Source: Methylobacterium nodulans ORS 2060 (GTDB taxonomy: Bacteria; Pseudomonadota; Alphaproteobacteria; Rhizobiales; Beijerinckiaceae). Taken from it: a DNA stretch of 64,000 nt. Shown here one piece after another: positions 53,056 to 63,477 of the stretch. The DNA lies in contig NC_011894.1 in assembly GCF_000022085.1 (NCBI RefSeq), positions 460,501 to 524,500 of the forward strand, given 5' to 3'. Position 1 is the stretch's first letter, and every line of letters starts with the position of its first letter. The notes under the pieces were generated by a model. That model did no database searches. It was not told the origin of the DNA and saw only the letters and a program-made list of their open reading frames with translations. The translations under genes and the position numbers were made by a program.

Positions 53056-53646
53056 ATGCGTGCCATTCTCCTGGGTCTAGCGGCGCTCGCGGTCGCGGCC
53101 GGCCATCCTGTCCAGGCCGCCGATCTCGCGGCGCCGGTTCCGGCTCCGGACTACCATCCGCCCGTGCAGCCGCTCAGCATCGTGTCGGAGCTGCGCATCG
53201 GCGGCTCCGTCCAGGATCCCTGGAGCCCCGAGAGCGGCAGCGGCAACGTCACGGGCGAGGTCCTGCTCGCCAAGCCGACCCTCACGCCGGACCCGTTCTG
53301 GAACCAGTTCATCCCGCGCCCGACCGTGGGCGGCAGCTACAACACGGCCGGTCGCACCAGCTACGCCTATCTGGGCGCGACCTGGACCTTCGACATCACC
53401 GAGCGGTTCTTCGTCGAAGGCTTCTTCGGCGCCTCGTTCCACAACGGCGCGACGGGCCGCTTCGTCCCGCCGGGCTTCAACGCGCTCGGCTGCTCGCCGC
53501 TCTTCCGCGAGGCGGGCTCGGTCGGCTTCCGCATCACCGAGCACTGGAGCGTGCTCGCCACGATCGAGCACCAGTCCAATGCCGGCCTCTGCGTGGCGAA
53601 CCGCGGCCTGACCAATGTCGGCGGCAAGATCGCCTACACGTTCTGA
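53056..53646 (+). CDS. PagL-like lipid A 3-O-deacylase (outer membrane)
   Basis: 196 aa with signal peptide (AILLGLAALAVAAGHPVQA). The C-terminal barrel strand contains the acyloxyacyl hydrolase motif HxSNA (ATIEHQSNAGLC), the catalytic His-Ser pair of PagL, and the protein ends in an aromatic residue (IAYTF) as outer-membrane barrels do. PagL trims the 3-O acyl chain of lipid A. ATG 53056 gives a proper signal peptide. No neighbouring LPS genes. Confidence 0.88.
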   Translation: MRAILLGLAALAVAAGHPVQAADLAAPVPAPDYHPPVQPLSIVSELRIGGSVQDPWSPESGSGNVTGEVLLAKPTLTPDPFWNQFIPRPTVGGSYNTAGRTSYAYLGATWTFDITERFFVEGFFGASFHNGATGRFVPPGFNALGCSPLFREAGSVGFRITEHWSVLATIEHQSNAGLCVANRGLTNVGGKIAYTF

Positions 53647-53757
53647 CGCCGGGAACCTCGGCCGAGCGGCGGCCCCTCGCTCCCGCCCCCGGTCCAATTG
53701 GAACGGCCGGCACCCTCGTGTAGACGAGTCCGACAGCCGCACGAGGTCCGTAAAGCC

Positions 53758-54333
53758 GTGGTCGTCCTCAACCGCATCTACACCCGCACCGGCGATACCG
53801 GCACCACCGCGCTGGCGAGCGGCGAGCGCCGCTCCAAGGCGGATCTGCGCATCGAGACCTACGGCACCGTCGACGAGACCAATGCCTGCGTGGGCCTCGC
53901 CCGCCAGCACAGCACCGGCGATCTCGACGCGATGCTCTCGCGCATCCAGAATGATCTCTTCGACCTCGGCGCCGACCTCGCCACGCCCGAGAGCGACACC
54001 CCGCCCGCCTACGAGCCCCTGCGCATCGTGCCGGAGCAGGTCGAGCGGGTGGAGCGGGAGATCGACGCGCTCAATGCCGGCCTCCAGCCGCTGCGCTCCT
54101 TCGTGCTGCCCGGCGGGACCGCGGCGGCGGCGGCACTCCACCTCGCCCGCACGGTCTGCCGCCGGGCCGAGCGGCTGGCCGTGGCACTCGCCGCGACCCC
54201 CGGCGAGCGGGTCTCGCCGGTGGCGATCCAGTACCTCAACCGCCTGTCCGACTTCCTGTTCGTCGCCTCCCGGGTCGCCAATGACGGCGGGGCCAAGGAC
54301 GTGCTCTGGGTGCCCGGCAAGAACCGGGGGTGA
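53758..54333 (+). CDS. Cob(I)alamin adenosyltransferase (PduO type)
   Basis: 191 aa. The N-terminal [41 protein letters not shown]-binding segment and C-terminal [32 protein letters not shown] are diagnostic of PduO-type corrinoid adenosyltransferases. Makes adenosylcobalamin, needed by mutases such as those of the ethylmalonyl-CoA pathway. GTG start at 53758; it is followed by etfBA on the same strand. Confidence 0.95.
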   Translation: MVVLNRIYTRTGDTGTTALASGERRSKADLRIETYGTVDETNACVGLARQHSTGDLDAMLSRIQNDLFDLGADLATPESDTPPAYEPLRIVPEQVERVEREIDALNAGLQPLRSFVLPGGTAAAAALHLARTVCRRAERLAVALAATPGERVSPVAIQYLNRLSDFLFVASRVANDGGAKDVLWVPGKNRG

Positions 54334-54563
54334 GGCGCCGGGCCGGCATGTGGCCGCTCTCTCGGACCTGCCATACCGAATTTTCGAAACGATTCTCCCG
54401 CGGCGCCCGCCGGCGGACGGCACCCCGGCCTTACTCCGCGTTGACATTTCCGAAAATCGGCCGTTACGGTCCGCCACCTTGCTCCCTTGAGGGATGGTCG
54501 GCACTTAAGGCGCGACGCGCGCGCGACCGCCCGATCGTCCCGGTCCGGAAGGATGCGACGATC

Positions 54564-55313
54564 ATGAAGGTTCTGGTGCCCGTGAAGCGGGTGGTCGACT
54601 ACAACGTGAAGATCCGGGTGAAGCCGGACGGCTCGGGCGTCGACCTCGCCAACGTCAAGATGGCCATGAACCCCTTCGACGAGATCGCCGTCGAGGAGGC
54701 CATCCGGCTGAAAGAGAAAGCCAAGGTCAGCGAGATCGTCGCCGTCTCGATCGGGCCGCAACAGGCCCAGGAGACGCTGCGCACCGCGCTCGCCATGGGT
54801 GCCGATCGCGGCATCCTGGTCAGGACCGACGCCCCCGTCGAGCCGCTCGCCGTCGCCAAGCTCCTCCGGGCCCTGGTCGACAAGGAGCAGCCCCAGCTCG
54901 TCATCCTCGGCAAGCAGGCCATCGACGACGATGCCAACCAGACCGGCCAGATGCTCGCCGCCCTGCTCGGCTGGCCGCAAGGCACCTTCGCCTACCGGAT
55001 CGAGCTCGGCGAGGGCAGCCTCGAGGTCACCCGCGAGATCGACGGCGGCCTGCAGACGCTGACGCTGGCGCTGCCGGCGATCGTCACCACGGATCTGCGC
55101 CTCAACGAGCCGCGCTACGCCAGCCTGCCCAACATCATGAAGGCCAAGAAGAAGCCCCTCGACACCCTCGAGCCGGCGGCGCTCGGGGTCGATGTCGCGC
55201 CGCGGCTGAAGGTGCTCAAGACTGTCGAGCCGGGCGGCCGCCAGGCCGGGGTCAAGGTCGCCTCGGCGGCCGAACTCGTCAGCAAGCTGAAGGGCGAGGC
55301 CGGCGTCCTCTGA
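54564..55313 (+). CDS. etfB: Electron transfer flavoprotein beta subunit
   Basis: 249 aa. [20 protein letters not shown], the [18 protein letters not shown] start, [18 protein letters not shown], and the recognition-loop region [23 protein letters not shown] are classic EtfB. It binds AMP and pairs with EtfA to carry electrons from acyl-CoA dehydrogenases to EtfQO. Translated 31 bp before etfA. Confidence 0.97.
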   Translation: MKVLVPVKRVVDYNVKIRVKPDGSGVDLANVKMAMNPFDEIAVEEAIRLKEKAKVSEIVAVSIGPQQAQETLRTALAMGADRGILVRTDAPVEPLAVAKLLRALVDKEQPQLVILGKQAIDDDANQTGQMLAALLGWPQGTFAYRIELGEGSLEVTREIDGGLQTLTLALPAIVTTDLRLNEPRYASLPNIMKAKKKPLDTLEPAALGVDVAPRLKVLKTVEPGGRQAGVKVASAAELVSKLKGEAGVL

Positions 55314-55344
55314 CGCGCCTCCCGATCGAGAGGAAACACGGAAG

Positions 55345-56295
55345 ATGGCCACCCTGCTTCTCGTCGAGCACGCCCACGGCGCGCCCAAGGACGGTTCCCT
55401 GAAGGCGCTCACCGCCGCCCGGCAGCTCGGCGCCCCGGTCCACGCCCTGGTGACCGGCGCCGGCAGCCGGCCGGCGGCCGAGGCCACCGCCCGGCTTGAG
55501 GGTGTCGAAAAAGTGCTGCTGGCCGAGAACGCCGCCTTCGACCACCTGCTGGCCGAGCCGACCGCGGCGCTGCTTGCCGAGCTGGCGGCGGGCTACGACG
55601 CGGTGATCGCGGCGGCGAGCACCGAGGGCAAGAACGTGCTGCCGCGCGTCGCCGCGCTGCTCGACGTGGCGCAGGTCTCGGACATCACCAAGGTGGTGGC
55701 GCCCGACACCTTCGAGCGGCCGATCTATGCCGGCAACGCGATCCAGACCGTGCAGGTGAGCGAGCCGAAAAAGGTGATCACGGTGCGCACCGCCGCCTTC
55801 AAGGCGGCCGAGGCGGGCGGCGCGCCAGCCCCGATCGAGGCGGCGGCAGCGGCAGTGGCGCCGGAGGTGAAGTCGGCGTTCAAGGGCGAGGAGATCGCCC
55901 AGTCGGACCGGCCGGAGCTGGCCTCGGCCCGGATCGTGGTGTCGGGCGGGCGCTCGCTGGGCTCGGCGGAGAAGTTCAGGGAGCTGATCGAGCCGCTGGC
56001 GGATGCGCTGGGGGCGGCGGTGGGGGCCTCGCGGGCGGCGGTGGATGCGGGCTACGCGCCGAATGACTGGCAGGTGGGCCAGACCGGCAAGGTGGTGGCG
56101 CCGGATCTCTACGTGGCGGTGGGGATCTCGGGGGCGATCCAGCATCTGGCGGGGATGAAGGATTCCAAGGTGATCGTGGCGATCAACAAGGACGAGGAGG
56201 CGCCGATCTTTCAGGTGGCGGATTACGGCCTGGTCGGCGACCTGTTCCAGATCGTGCCCGAGCTCCAGCAGGAGATCGCCAAGGCCAAGGGCTGA
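55345..56295 (+). CDS. etfA: Electron transfer flavoprotein alpha subunit
   Basis: 316 aa. The C-terminal FAD-binding signature [45 protein letters not shown] is complete, and an N-terminal [15 protein letters not shown] domain precedes it. Codon choice changes along the gene: the 3' half (from roughly 55860) favours G-ending codons (GGG, GCG, GTG) where the 5' half prefers C. Works with EtfB. Confidence 0.97.
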   Translation: MATLLLVEHAHGAPKDGSLKALTAARQLGAPVHALVTGAGSRPAAEATARLEGVEKVLLAENAAFDHLLAEPTAALLAELAAGYDAVIAAASTEGKNVLPRVAALLDVAQVSDITKVVAPDTFERPIYAGNAIQTVQVSEPKKVITVRTAAFKAAEAGGAPAPIEAAAAAVAPEVKSAFKGEEIAQSDRPELASARIVVSGGRSLGSAEKFRELIEPLADALGAAVGASRAAVDAGYAPNDWQVGQTGKVVAPDLYVAVGISGAIQHLAGMKDSKVIVAINKDEEAPIFQVADYGLVGDLFQIVPELQQEIAKAKG

Positions 56296-56464
56296 GGCGT
56301 TTGCCCGCGCGGAATGCGGGGGCTGCCCCGCGCGGCGACGACGATGCGGGGCCGCCTGTCGTCTTAACGAGACGGCGCGGCCCCGCGTGGCATGTTAGAA
56401 TGTGAAGACGGAGGGGCCCCGCTGCCGGTTGGGTCCTGTCGGGGCGGTGCGGGGCGAAACGGCG

Positions 56465-57346
<882 letters not shown>

Positions 57347-57363
57347 CGGGGCAGGTCATTCCG

Positions 57364-57403
57364 CGCGAAGGGCCCCTCTCCGGCGGGAGAGGGGCCCTTC
57401 GCG
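57364..57403 (+). terminator. 18-bp perfect stem-loop after the HBDH gene
   Basis: CGCGAAGGGCCCCTCTCC (57364-57381), loop GGCG, exact complement (57386-57403), then TTTC. Lies between convergent genes. Core CCCCTCTCC is shared with 40160 and 63121 while the outer arms differ. Confidence 0.75.
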
Positions 57404-57410
57404 TTTCGCC

Positions 57411-57725
57411 TCACCGCGGGTTGGTCGAACCGGTCGTGGTGGGCTGGGACGGCTGCGGATAGGCCGGGTTGCCGGCCGGCACGTGGCTGCTCGGGTTGGT
57501 CACGTTGCCCTTGCCGCCGGCCGAGCCGGTGATCTGGGCGCGCGAGGCGTCCTGGCTCTGGCTGGCATAGTCCTTGGGCGAGTTCGCACCATTCCAGGTC
57601 AGGAGCGCCACGGCCGCGATCACCAGGAGCGCGAGGCTGCCGAGGAGCACGTAGAGGACGGGCTTGCCCTTGGTGCCCTGGCGGGCTTCGGTCGTCGTCT
57701 CGACCCGACGGTCGTCGATGGCCAT
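57411..57725 (-). CDS. Small membrane-anchored protein of unknown function
   Basis: 104 aa. One transmembrane helix (VLYVLLGSLALLVIAAVALLTW) at residues ~23-44 follows a short charged N-terminus (in the cytoplasm by the positive-inside rule); the remainder (NGANSPKDYASQSQD...TTTGSTNPR) is Ser/Thr/Pro/Gln rich and periplasmic. No known domain. GGAGAGATCCCC precedes the ATG at 57725. Confidence 0.75.
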   Translation of the reverse strand: MAIDDRRVETTTEARQGTKGKPVLYVLLGSLALLVIAAVALLTWNGANSPKDYASQSQDASRAQITGSAGGKGNVTNPSSHVPAGNPAYPQPSQPTTTGSTNPR

Positions 57726-57822
57726 GGGGATCTCTCCGGGGCTGTGGGTGGGGCCACCATTCGGCGGCGTTCTGCCCGGGCAACGGCCGCCGGGCAGCCA
57801 CGGTTCCGCGGAGAGGCCGGGC

Positions 57823-58830
57823 CTATCGACCGGTGGTCAGCATGATCTTGCCGAGATGCGCACTCGATTCCATGAGCGCATGGGCCTCCCGCGCCTGCTC
57901 CAGCGGGAAGGTGGCGTGGATCACGGCCTTGAGCGCTCCGGATTCCAGGAGCGGCCAGACCTCCCGGCGCAGCCCCTCCGCGATGGCCGCCTTCTGGGCG
58001 GTGGTGCGGGGGCGCAGGGTCGAGCCCGTGAAGGTCAGGCGCTTCACCATGATCGGGGTCATGTTGAAGGACTCGACCTTGAAGCCCTGCAGGAACGCGA
58101 TGACGACGAGGCGGCCCTCCAGCGCCAGGGACTTCAGGTTGCGCTCCAGATAGGAGGCCCCGACCATGTCGAGGATCACGTCGACGCCCTTGCCGTCCGT
58201 GAGGCGCTTCACCTCCTCGGCGAAGTCGGTCTCCCGGTAGTTGATCGCCACGTCCGCGCCCATCCGCTCGCAGAAGGCGCATTTGTCCGCCGAGCCGGCC
58301 GTGGCGTAGACGGTCGCGCCGAAATGCTTGGCGAGCTGGATCGCCGTGTAGCCGATGCCGCTCGACCCGCCATGGACGAGGAAGCGCTCGCCCTTCTGCA
58401 GGCGCCCGCGCTCGAACACGTTGGTCCAGACCGTGTAGTAGTTCTCCGGCAGGCCCGCGGCTTCGATCAGCGAGAGCGGGCCGGGCTTCGGCAGGCACAG
58501 CGGCGCCTCGGCGAGGCAGAACTCGGCGTAGCCGCCGCTGATGACGAGGGCGCAGACCTCGTCGCCCACGGCGAGGCCGGTCACCCCCTCGCCGAGAGCC
58601 GCGATGCGGCCCGCAACCTCGAGCCCCGGGACGTCGGTGGCACCGGGCGGCGGCGGATACTTGCCGGCGCGCTGCTGGCAATCCGGGCGGTTCACGCCCG
58701 CCGCCACGACCTCGATCAGCACCTGACCCGGCCCGGGCTTCGGCACCGGCGCGGTCTCGATGCCGATCACCTCCGGCCCGCCGGCCCCGTTGAAGCGGAC
58801 CTGGCGCATGGTGTCGGGAAGGGCGGGCAT
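57823..58830 (-). CDS. Zinc-independent quinone oxidoreductase (QOR, MDR superfamily)
   Basis: 335 aa. PGPGQVLIEVVAAGVNRPDCQQRAGKYPPPPGATDVPGLEVAG at the N-terminus, the NADPH-binding GGSSGIGYTAIQLAKHFGA, and NYRETDFAEEV fit the QOR branch without zinc ligands. Reduces quinones or enones with NADPH. ATG at 58830 was chosen because it matches the usual QOR start; an upstream ATG would add 19 non-conserved residues. Confidence 0.92.
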   Translation of the reverse strand: MPALPDTMRQVRFNGAGGPEVIGIETAPVPKPGPGQVLIEVVAAGVNRPDCQQRAGKYPPPPGATDVPGLEVAGRIAALGEGVTGLAVGDEVCALVISGGYAEFCLAEAPLCLPKPGPLSLIEAAGLPENYYTVWTNVFERGRLQKGERFLVHGGSSGIGYTAIQLAKHFGATVYATAGSADKCAFCERMGADVAINYRETDFAEEVKRLTDGKGVDVILDMVGASYLERNLKSLALEGRLVVIAFLQGFKVESFNMTPIMVKRLTFTGSTLRPRTTAQKAAIAEGLRREVWPLLESGALKAVIHATFPLEQAREAHALMESSAHLGKIMLTTGR

Positions 58831-58941
58831 GGGGCGGCTCCTCGCGGTTGTTTGGCCCCTACCTGACACGTTGGCGCGGCTTGGCAAGATCCCGGGCCAA
58901 GATCCCCGGCCATGCGCGGGGCCGGACGGCGGCGCGAGCGG

Positions 58942-59604
58942 TCAGCGCGTCCCGTACATCCGGTCGCCGGCATCCCCGAGCCCGGGGATGATGTAGCCGT
59001 GCTCGTCGAGGTGGCTGTCGATGGCGGCGGTCCAGACCGGCACGTCGGGATGCGCGCCCCGGAACTTCGCCAGGCCCTCCGGCGCGGCGATCAGGCAGAC
59101 GATGCGCAGGTCGCGGGCGCCGCGCTCCTTCAGCCGGTCCACCGCCGCAATGGCCGAATTGGCGGTAGCGAGCATCGGGTCGAGGACCAGCACCGTACGG
59201 TCGGCGAGATCGGACGGCGCCTTGAAGTAGTACTCGACGGCCTGGAGCGAGTCCGGATCGCGGTAGAGGCCCACATGGGCGACGCGGGCCGAGGGCACGA
59301 GAGAGAGCATGCCGTCGAGGAAGCCGATGCCGGCGCGCAGGATCGGTGCCAGAACGAGCTTCTTGCCGGCAATCTGCACCCCCTGCATGGTCACGAGGGG
59401 CGTCTCGACCTCGATCGGCTCCAGCGGCAGGTCGCGCGTCACCTCGTAGGCGAGCAGCGTGCCGATCTCGTTCAGCAGCTGGCGGAAGCCCTTGGTCGAG
59501 CGCGCCTTGTCCCGCATCAGCGTCAGCTTGTGCTGCACCAGCGGATGGGAGACGACCGTGACCGGCGCGGCTCCCGTCGTCTCCCGCGTGCTCGCACCCT
59601 GCAT
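58942..59604 (-). CDS. upp: Uracil phosphoribosyltransferase (URC-type)
   Basis: 220 aa. [16 protein letters not shown], the uracil site [17 protein letters not shown] at the C-terminus and the PRPP loop [17 protein letters not shown] are present. The loop has ATANS where E. coli Upp has ATGGS. It lies just downstream of the URC4 and URC1 genes; in the URC pathway of uracil degradation the UPRT partner is Urc6, so a catabolic role is likely rather than salvage alone. Confidence 0.93.
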   Translation of the reverse strand: MQGASTRETTGAAPVTVVSHPLVQHKLTLMRDKARSTKGFRQLLNEIGTLLAYEVTRDLPLEPIEVETPLVTMQGVQIAGKKLVLAPILRAGIGFLDGMLSLVPSARVAHVGLYRDPDSLQAVEYYFKAPSDLADRTVLVLDPMLATANSAIAAVDRLKERGARDLRIVCLIAAPEGLAKFRGAHPDVPVWTAAIDSHLDEHGYIIPGLGDAGDRMYGTR

Positions 59605-59655
59605 CTGATCCCCCTCAAGCGTGGCTATGTCCGAGTGTAGCCGGGTCCCCCGGCT

Positions 59656-60912
59656 TTAGAACACCGTGCCGTCGCTCGCGATGGCGAGCGGCGGCGTCCC
59701 GTCCGGCCGCAGGGCCCGGGCGAGCCGCCGGCCCGTCGCCCAGGTCCCGCCCTCCAGCACCTTGGCAAGCGGCAGGTCGGCCGGGTCGCCGATCCCGAGG
59801 CGCTCGCGCACGAGCGGCGCCAGCCGGTCGAGGAGCGCCACCGTCAGGGCGCGCCACTCGACCACGAGCTCGGACTCGACCGGATGCGCCCGCGACGCCT
59901 CTTCGGGCCGCTTGAGCGTCAGCACGCCGGTGTCGAGGAAGAGGCCGCCATTGCGGTATTCCGGCAGGCCCGTGAGCGCGTCGAGGCCGGTCACGGTCAG
60001 GCCCGCCTCCTCCAGAGGCTCCAGCAGCGAGTAGGCGAGCCACTGCGACAGCTTGTGGAACGGCACGAGCCCCGCCGTCTCCCCCTCCCCTCCGGCGCGG
60101 GAATGGCGCCAGGTGTCGCCGAGATCGACCCCGTCGAGGGTGATGCGGCCGGGCCAGATCGGGCCGAGATGGGCGAGGAGCGCGGAGAGGATCGCGGTCG
60201 CGGGCAGCGCGCCGTCCGTCGCCCGTGCGGCGAGGCGGTCGTAGAGCCCGCCCGGGCGCGCCTCGGGACCGAACCCGTCCGGATCCGCGGCGACGACCTG
60301 ACCCAGCCGGTTGAGCAGCGCGGTGCGCCCCTCCAGGCCGACGAGCGGGTTCGTCGGCGTGACCTGGAAGCCCTGGGCGAGATCGGCGACGGTCAGGCTC
60401 GCGAGCGCCCGCGCATCGACCCGGAAGGGATCCTCCGGCGCCTCCGAGAACAGACCGGAGATGAAGAGGTCGAAGCTCGCCACCGCGAGCCCTTCCGAGC
60501 GCGCATAGGTCTCGCCCGTGCGGCCCTCCTCGTAGCGCCAGGTCGGGCCGGCGCCCGCATCAAGCAGCACGCTGACGATCACGAGGTCGAAGGCCGCCCG
60601 CGCCCGCGCGGCCACGTCCTCCCAGGACGCCGCCTGCAGGAGGCTGCCCCAGCGGTCGAAGCCGCCGACGGAGAAGTGCCGCCAGCGGGCGTGATAGGGG
60701 ATGTCGAGGTCCGGATAGGCGGCGCGGATGGTCTCGACCACCGCGTCCGCGCAAGGACCGAGTCTGTCCGGATGAACGGCGAAGTGCTCGAGGCCCCCGT
60801 CGAGGCCGAGGGCGAGCAGACCCTCGGCCCGCGCGCGCACCGCCTCCGGGGTGAGGAGCCAGCGGGCGTCCTGAACGGACGGGGTTTCATTTCTGTCCTG
60901 CGGCACGCTCAC
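59656..60912 (-). CDS. URC4/Urg3-family protein (DUF1688), uracil catabolism
   Basis: 418 aa. LLTPEAVRARAEGLLALGLDGGLEHFAVHPDRLG, DIPYHARWRHFSVGG, DLVIVSVLLDAGAGPTWRY and HKLSQWLAYSLLEPLEEAG match the DUF1688/URC4 family found in fungi and bacteria that degrade uracil by the URC route. Biochemical step unproven. Coupled in order with upp (51 bp downstream) and with the URC1-type gene upstream. Likely cytoplasmic. Confidence 0.9.
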   Translation of the reverse strand: MSVPQDRNETPSVQDARWLLTPEAVRARAEGLLALGLDGGLEHFAVHPDRLGPCADAVVETIRAAYPDLDIPYHARWRHFSVGGFDRWGSLLQAASWEDVAARARAAFDLVIVSVLLDAGAGPTWRYEEGRTGETYARSEGLAVASFDLFISGLFSEAPEDPFRVDARALASLTVADLAQGFQVTPTNPLVGLEGRTALLNRLGQVVAADPDGFGPEARPGGLYDRLAARATDGALPATAILSALLAHLGPIWPGRITLDGVDLGDTWRHSRAGGEGETAGLVPFHKLSQWLAYSLLEPLEEAGLTVTGLDALTGLPEYRNGGLFLDTGVLTLKRPEEASRAHPVESELVVEWRALTVALLDRLAPLVRERLGIGDPADLPLAKVLEGGTWATGRRLARALRPDGTPPLAIASDGTVF

Positions 60913-60989
60913 GACGGTCCCTTTCCTAAGCCGACGCTTCCGGAAACCTCACCCTTCCTCGATCGAAACTGACCGTCATGGAGGCTGCC

Positions 60990-61130
60990 TCGCTCCTCAT
61001 GCTGAGATGGCCGGCGGCAGCCGGCCCTCGAAGCACCCCTGACCGCTGGTCCTCAGTCTCCGGTGGATGAGAGCACCGGTCAGGCGTGCTTCGAGGCTGC
61101 TACGCAGCACCTCAGCATGAGGGCCGGTCC
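60990..61130. repeat. Family A palindromic element inside the URC gene row
   Basis: CTCCTCATGCTGAGATGG at the left and GCACCTCAGCATGAGG at the right bracket CCTCGAAGCACC / GTGCTTCGAGG. The 280-bp gap 60913-61192 between the URC1- and URC4-type genes is almost filled by it; flanking CTGACCGTCATG and GTCGGTTTCGATCG may be remnants of target sequence. Confidence 0.88.
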
Positions 61131-61192
61131 GGCCTCCACAACCGTCGGTTTCGATCGCGGAGCAGCCCGTCTGCCAGACCGATCCTCCCGCA

Positions 61193-62449
61193 TCAGAACC
61201 GGTCGAGATCCCGCCCCTTCACCGTGTCGAGGGCGGCGGCATCGGGCGCCTCGCCGGGCGTGTAGTAGCCCGCCGCCTTCTTGGCCTCGATCTCGACCGC
61301 GGCGTCGGGCGGGATCAGTTCCGGCGGGATCGGCACCCGCTCGCCGACCTCGATGCCCGACCCGGTGATCGCGTCGTACTTCATGTTGGACATCGACATC
61401 AGCCGGTCGATGCGGCGGATGCCGAGCCAGTGCAGCACGTCGGGCATGAGCTGCTGGAAGCGCGCGTCCTGCACGCCCGCCACGCATTCGGTGCGCTCGA
61501 AATAGGTGGCGGCGGAATCGCCCCCTTCCTGCCGCTTGCGCGCATTGTAGACGAGGAACTTCGTCACCTCGCCGAGGGCCCGCCCCTCCTTGCGGTTGTA
61601 GACGATCACGCCGACGCCGCCCCCTTGCGCCTCGCGCACGCATTCCTCGATGCCGTGCGTGAGATAGGGCCGACAGGTGCAGATGTCCGAGCCGAACACG
61701 TCCGAGCCGTTGCACTCGTCGTGCACCCGGCAGGCGATGCGGGTACCGGGCTCGGCGATCCGCGCGGCGTCGCCCATGATGTAGACCGTGCAGCCGCCGA
61801 TCGGCGGCAGGAAGACCTGCATGTCGGGCCGGGTGACGAGTTCCGGGAACATGCCGCCCGTCTGCTCGAACAGGGTGCGGCGGAGCGCCGTCTCGGTGGT
61901 GCCGAAGCGCGCAGCCACGCCCGGCAGGTACCAGACCGGGTCGATCGCGATCTTGGTGACCGCAATGTCGCCGCTCGCGTGCAGGATGCTGCCATCGGGT
62001 GCGAGGCGATGGGCACCGATCGCCGCCAGGATCTCGGGCAGGCCGAGCCGGGCCTTGGTGACCGCGATGGTCGGACGGATGTCGGTGCCGGTGGCGATCT
62101 CGCGGGCGAAGATCTCGCCCGGCAGGTGACCCCAGGGATCGAGCGAGACGATCCGGTCGGGCTCCGCCCATTGCGGGTGCGGACCGATCGGCACCACCGG
62201 ATGCGTGTTGGTGAGGTCGGGCCGCGCCAGGGGATTGAGGGCGCGGCCGGCGATCGCGAGCGCCCGGTAGAGCGAATAAGCGCCGCCATTCGCCCCGATC
62301 ACGTTGCGGTCGGCCGGGTTGGTGACCGTACCGATGACGGGCCCGCGCTCGCGCGGGTCGGCCGCGCCCCAGCGGATCGGCCAGCGGGCGGCGCGCGGCT
62401 CGGGATGCGAGGTGAGCCGGATATGCGTCGAGCGGTTGGATGTGGTCAT
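61193..62449 (-). CDS. URC1-type GTP cyclohydrolase II homologue
   Basis: 418 aa. The C-terminal half carries the GCHII zinc site C-x10-C-x-C in CNGSDVFGSDICTC and GVGVIVYNRKEGRALGEVTKF, where riboflavin-type RibA has QEGRGIGL. The N-terminal ~180 residues (RWGAADPRERGPVIGTVTNPADRNVIGANGG, HASGDIAVTKIAIDPVWYLPG) are extra and typical of URC1. Acts in uracil catabolism with URC4 and UPRT. ATG 62449 preferred; ATG 62464 adds five residues. Confidence 0.92.
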   Translation of the reverse strand: MTTSNRSTHIRLTSHPEPRAARWPIRWGAADPRERGPVIGTVTNPADRNVIGANGGAYSLYRALAIAGRALNPLARPDLTNTHPVVPIGPHPQWAEPDRIVSLDPWGHLPGEIFAREIATGTDIRPTIAVTKARLGLPEILAAIGAHRLAPDGSILHASGDIAVTKIAIDPVWYLPGVAARFGTTETALRRTLFEQTGGMFPELVTRPDMQVFLPPIGGCTVYIMGDAARIAEPGTRIACRVHDECNGSDVFGSDICTCRPYLTHGIEECVREAQGGGVGVIVYNRKEGRALGEVTKFLVYNARKRQEGGDSAATYFERTECVAGVQDARFQQLMPDVLHWLGIRRIDRLMSMSNMKYDAITGSGIEVGERVPIPPELIPPDAAVEIEAKKAAGYYTPGEAPDAAALDTVKGRDLDRF

Positions 62450-62579
62450 GCGGTCCCGCCTCATCCTGAACGGCGAAGGCTCCCCGCGCTGTCCGCCCGG
62501 GGAGCCTCGTTGGCTTGACCTCGATGACGATGGCCGAATCCGGCCGAACCGTCAAGATTCGAGGAGATCTTTGAGAGCG

Positions 62580-62999
62580 TCAGTAGTTCGAGCCGGCGCG
62601 GCGCTTGGCCATGAAGGCGTCGAACTGCTCGCGGTCGCGGGCGCGCTTCAGCTCTTCGACGAATTCCGCGAAGGCGCGGCTCTCCTCTTCGAGGCGGCGG
62701 CGCTCTTCCTCCAGGCGCTCCAGCTCGCGCTGGCGATACTCCTCGAAGGCCCAGTTGCCGGTGCCCGGCCGGAAGGCCCCGGCGCCGCCAAATCCGCCGC
62801 GGAAGGCGCGCTCGGCGAAGGATTTCAGTTCGTCGAAGGCCGGATATCCCATGAGCTTCCACACCACGTAGGCGACCGCGAGCGGCCAGACATAGATGAA
62901 ACCGAGGACGATCGCGCCGATCTCCAGGGAGCGGCGCGGGAACGGACCGGCGCCGCGGCAGGCGCGGCCGTTCGACCAGGGGGCGGAAGAGAAGGTCAC
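62580..62999 (-). CDS. DUF2852-domain membrane protein
   Basis: 139 aa. One transmembrane helix (IGAIVLGFIYVWPLAVAYVVW, residues ~28-48), then WKLMGYPAFDELKSFAERAF, a Gly/Phe-rich linker and the strongly charged helix FEEYRQRELERLEEERRRLEEESRAFAEFVEELK (~87-120), ending in FDAFMAKRRA. This is DUF2852, restricted mainly to Rhizobiales; function unknown. Monocistronic. Confidence 0.88.
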   Translation of the reverse strand: MTFSSAPWSNGRACRGAGPFPRRSLEIGAIVLGFIYVWPLAVAYVVWKLMGYPAFDELKSFAERAFRGGFGGAGAFRPGTGNWAFEEYRQRELERLEEERRRLEEESRAFAEFVEELKRARDREQFDAFMAKRRAGSNY

Positions 63000-63120
63000 G
63001 TCGTGTCTCCCGGGGAGATGTGAATGTGAACGACATTTACATGCGGGGGCGCCCGAAGGGTTTCAAGGGCGGGACGGACGAGAATCGTAAGCGGGATTCG
63101 GGCACGTGCTCGTTTCCGAA

Positions 63121-63172
63121 ACGGCACAGAAAACCCCCTCTCCCGAACGGGAGAGGGGGTTTTCTGTGCCGT
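63121..63172. terminator. 52-bp near-perfect hairpin
   Basis: A 25-bp perfect stem (63121-63145 / 63148-63172) with a two-base loop; left arm starts ACGGCACAGAAAACCCCCTC. Longest of three stem-loops that share the CCCTCTCCC core. Lies upstream of a small plus-strand gene and could block transcription from either direction. Confidence 0.75.
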
Positions 63173-63267
63173 ACGGCCCCGTGCGGCAGCGCACACGGAT
63201 CCGATCGGCTCGCGGCACTCAAGGGCATGGGATGCGCGTTCGCATCGCCCGGAACGGAGACGCACCA

Positions 63268-63477
63268 ATGATCACGCTCTACCAGCACGGCCGCCCCCTC
63301 CCCGTCGCCCCGGTCGCGGCGCGCCTGCGGGAGGTCGCCGCGACCATCGCCGGCTGGGCGGCGCTGCTGCCGCTCGCCCTGCTGATGCGGGAATCCCCCC
63401 GCGCCGTGCTGGCGACGATCCCGGGCGGGCGGGCCCAGGCCGATCTCGGCTTCGGGCTTGGGCGCCTCAGCCGCTGA
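63268..63477 (+). CDS. Small hypothetical protein with one hydrophobic segment
   Basis: 69 aa. LPVAPVAARLREVAATIAGWAALLPLALLM resembles one membrane helix preceded by an amphipathic stretch; the rest is Arg/Gly rich. GGAACGGAG precedes the ATG at 63268. Ends 11 bp inside the convergent protease gene. Unrecognised. Confidence 0.5.
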   Translation: MITLYQHGRPLPVAPVAARLREVAATIAGWAALLPLALLMRESPRAVLATIPGGRAQADLGFGLGRLSR

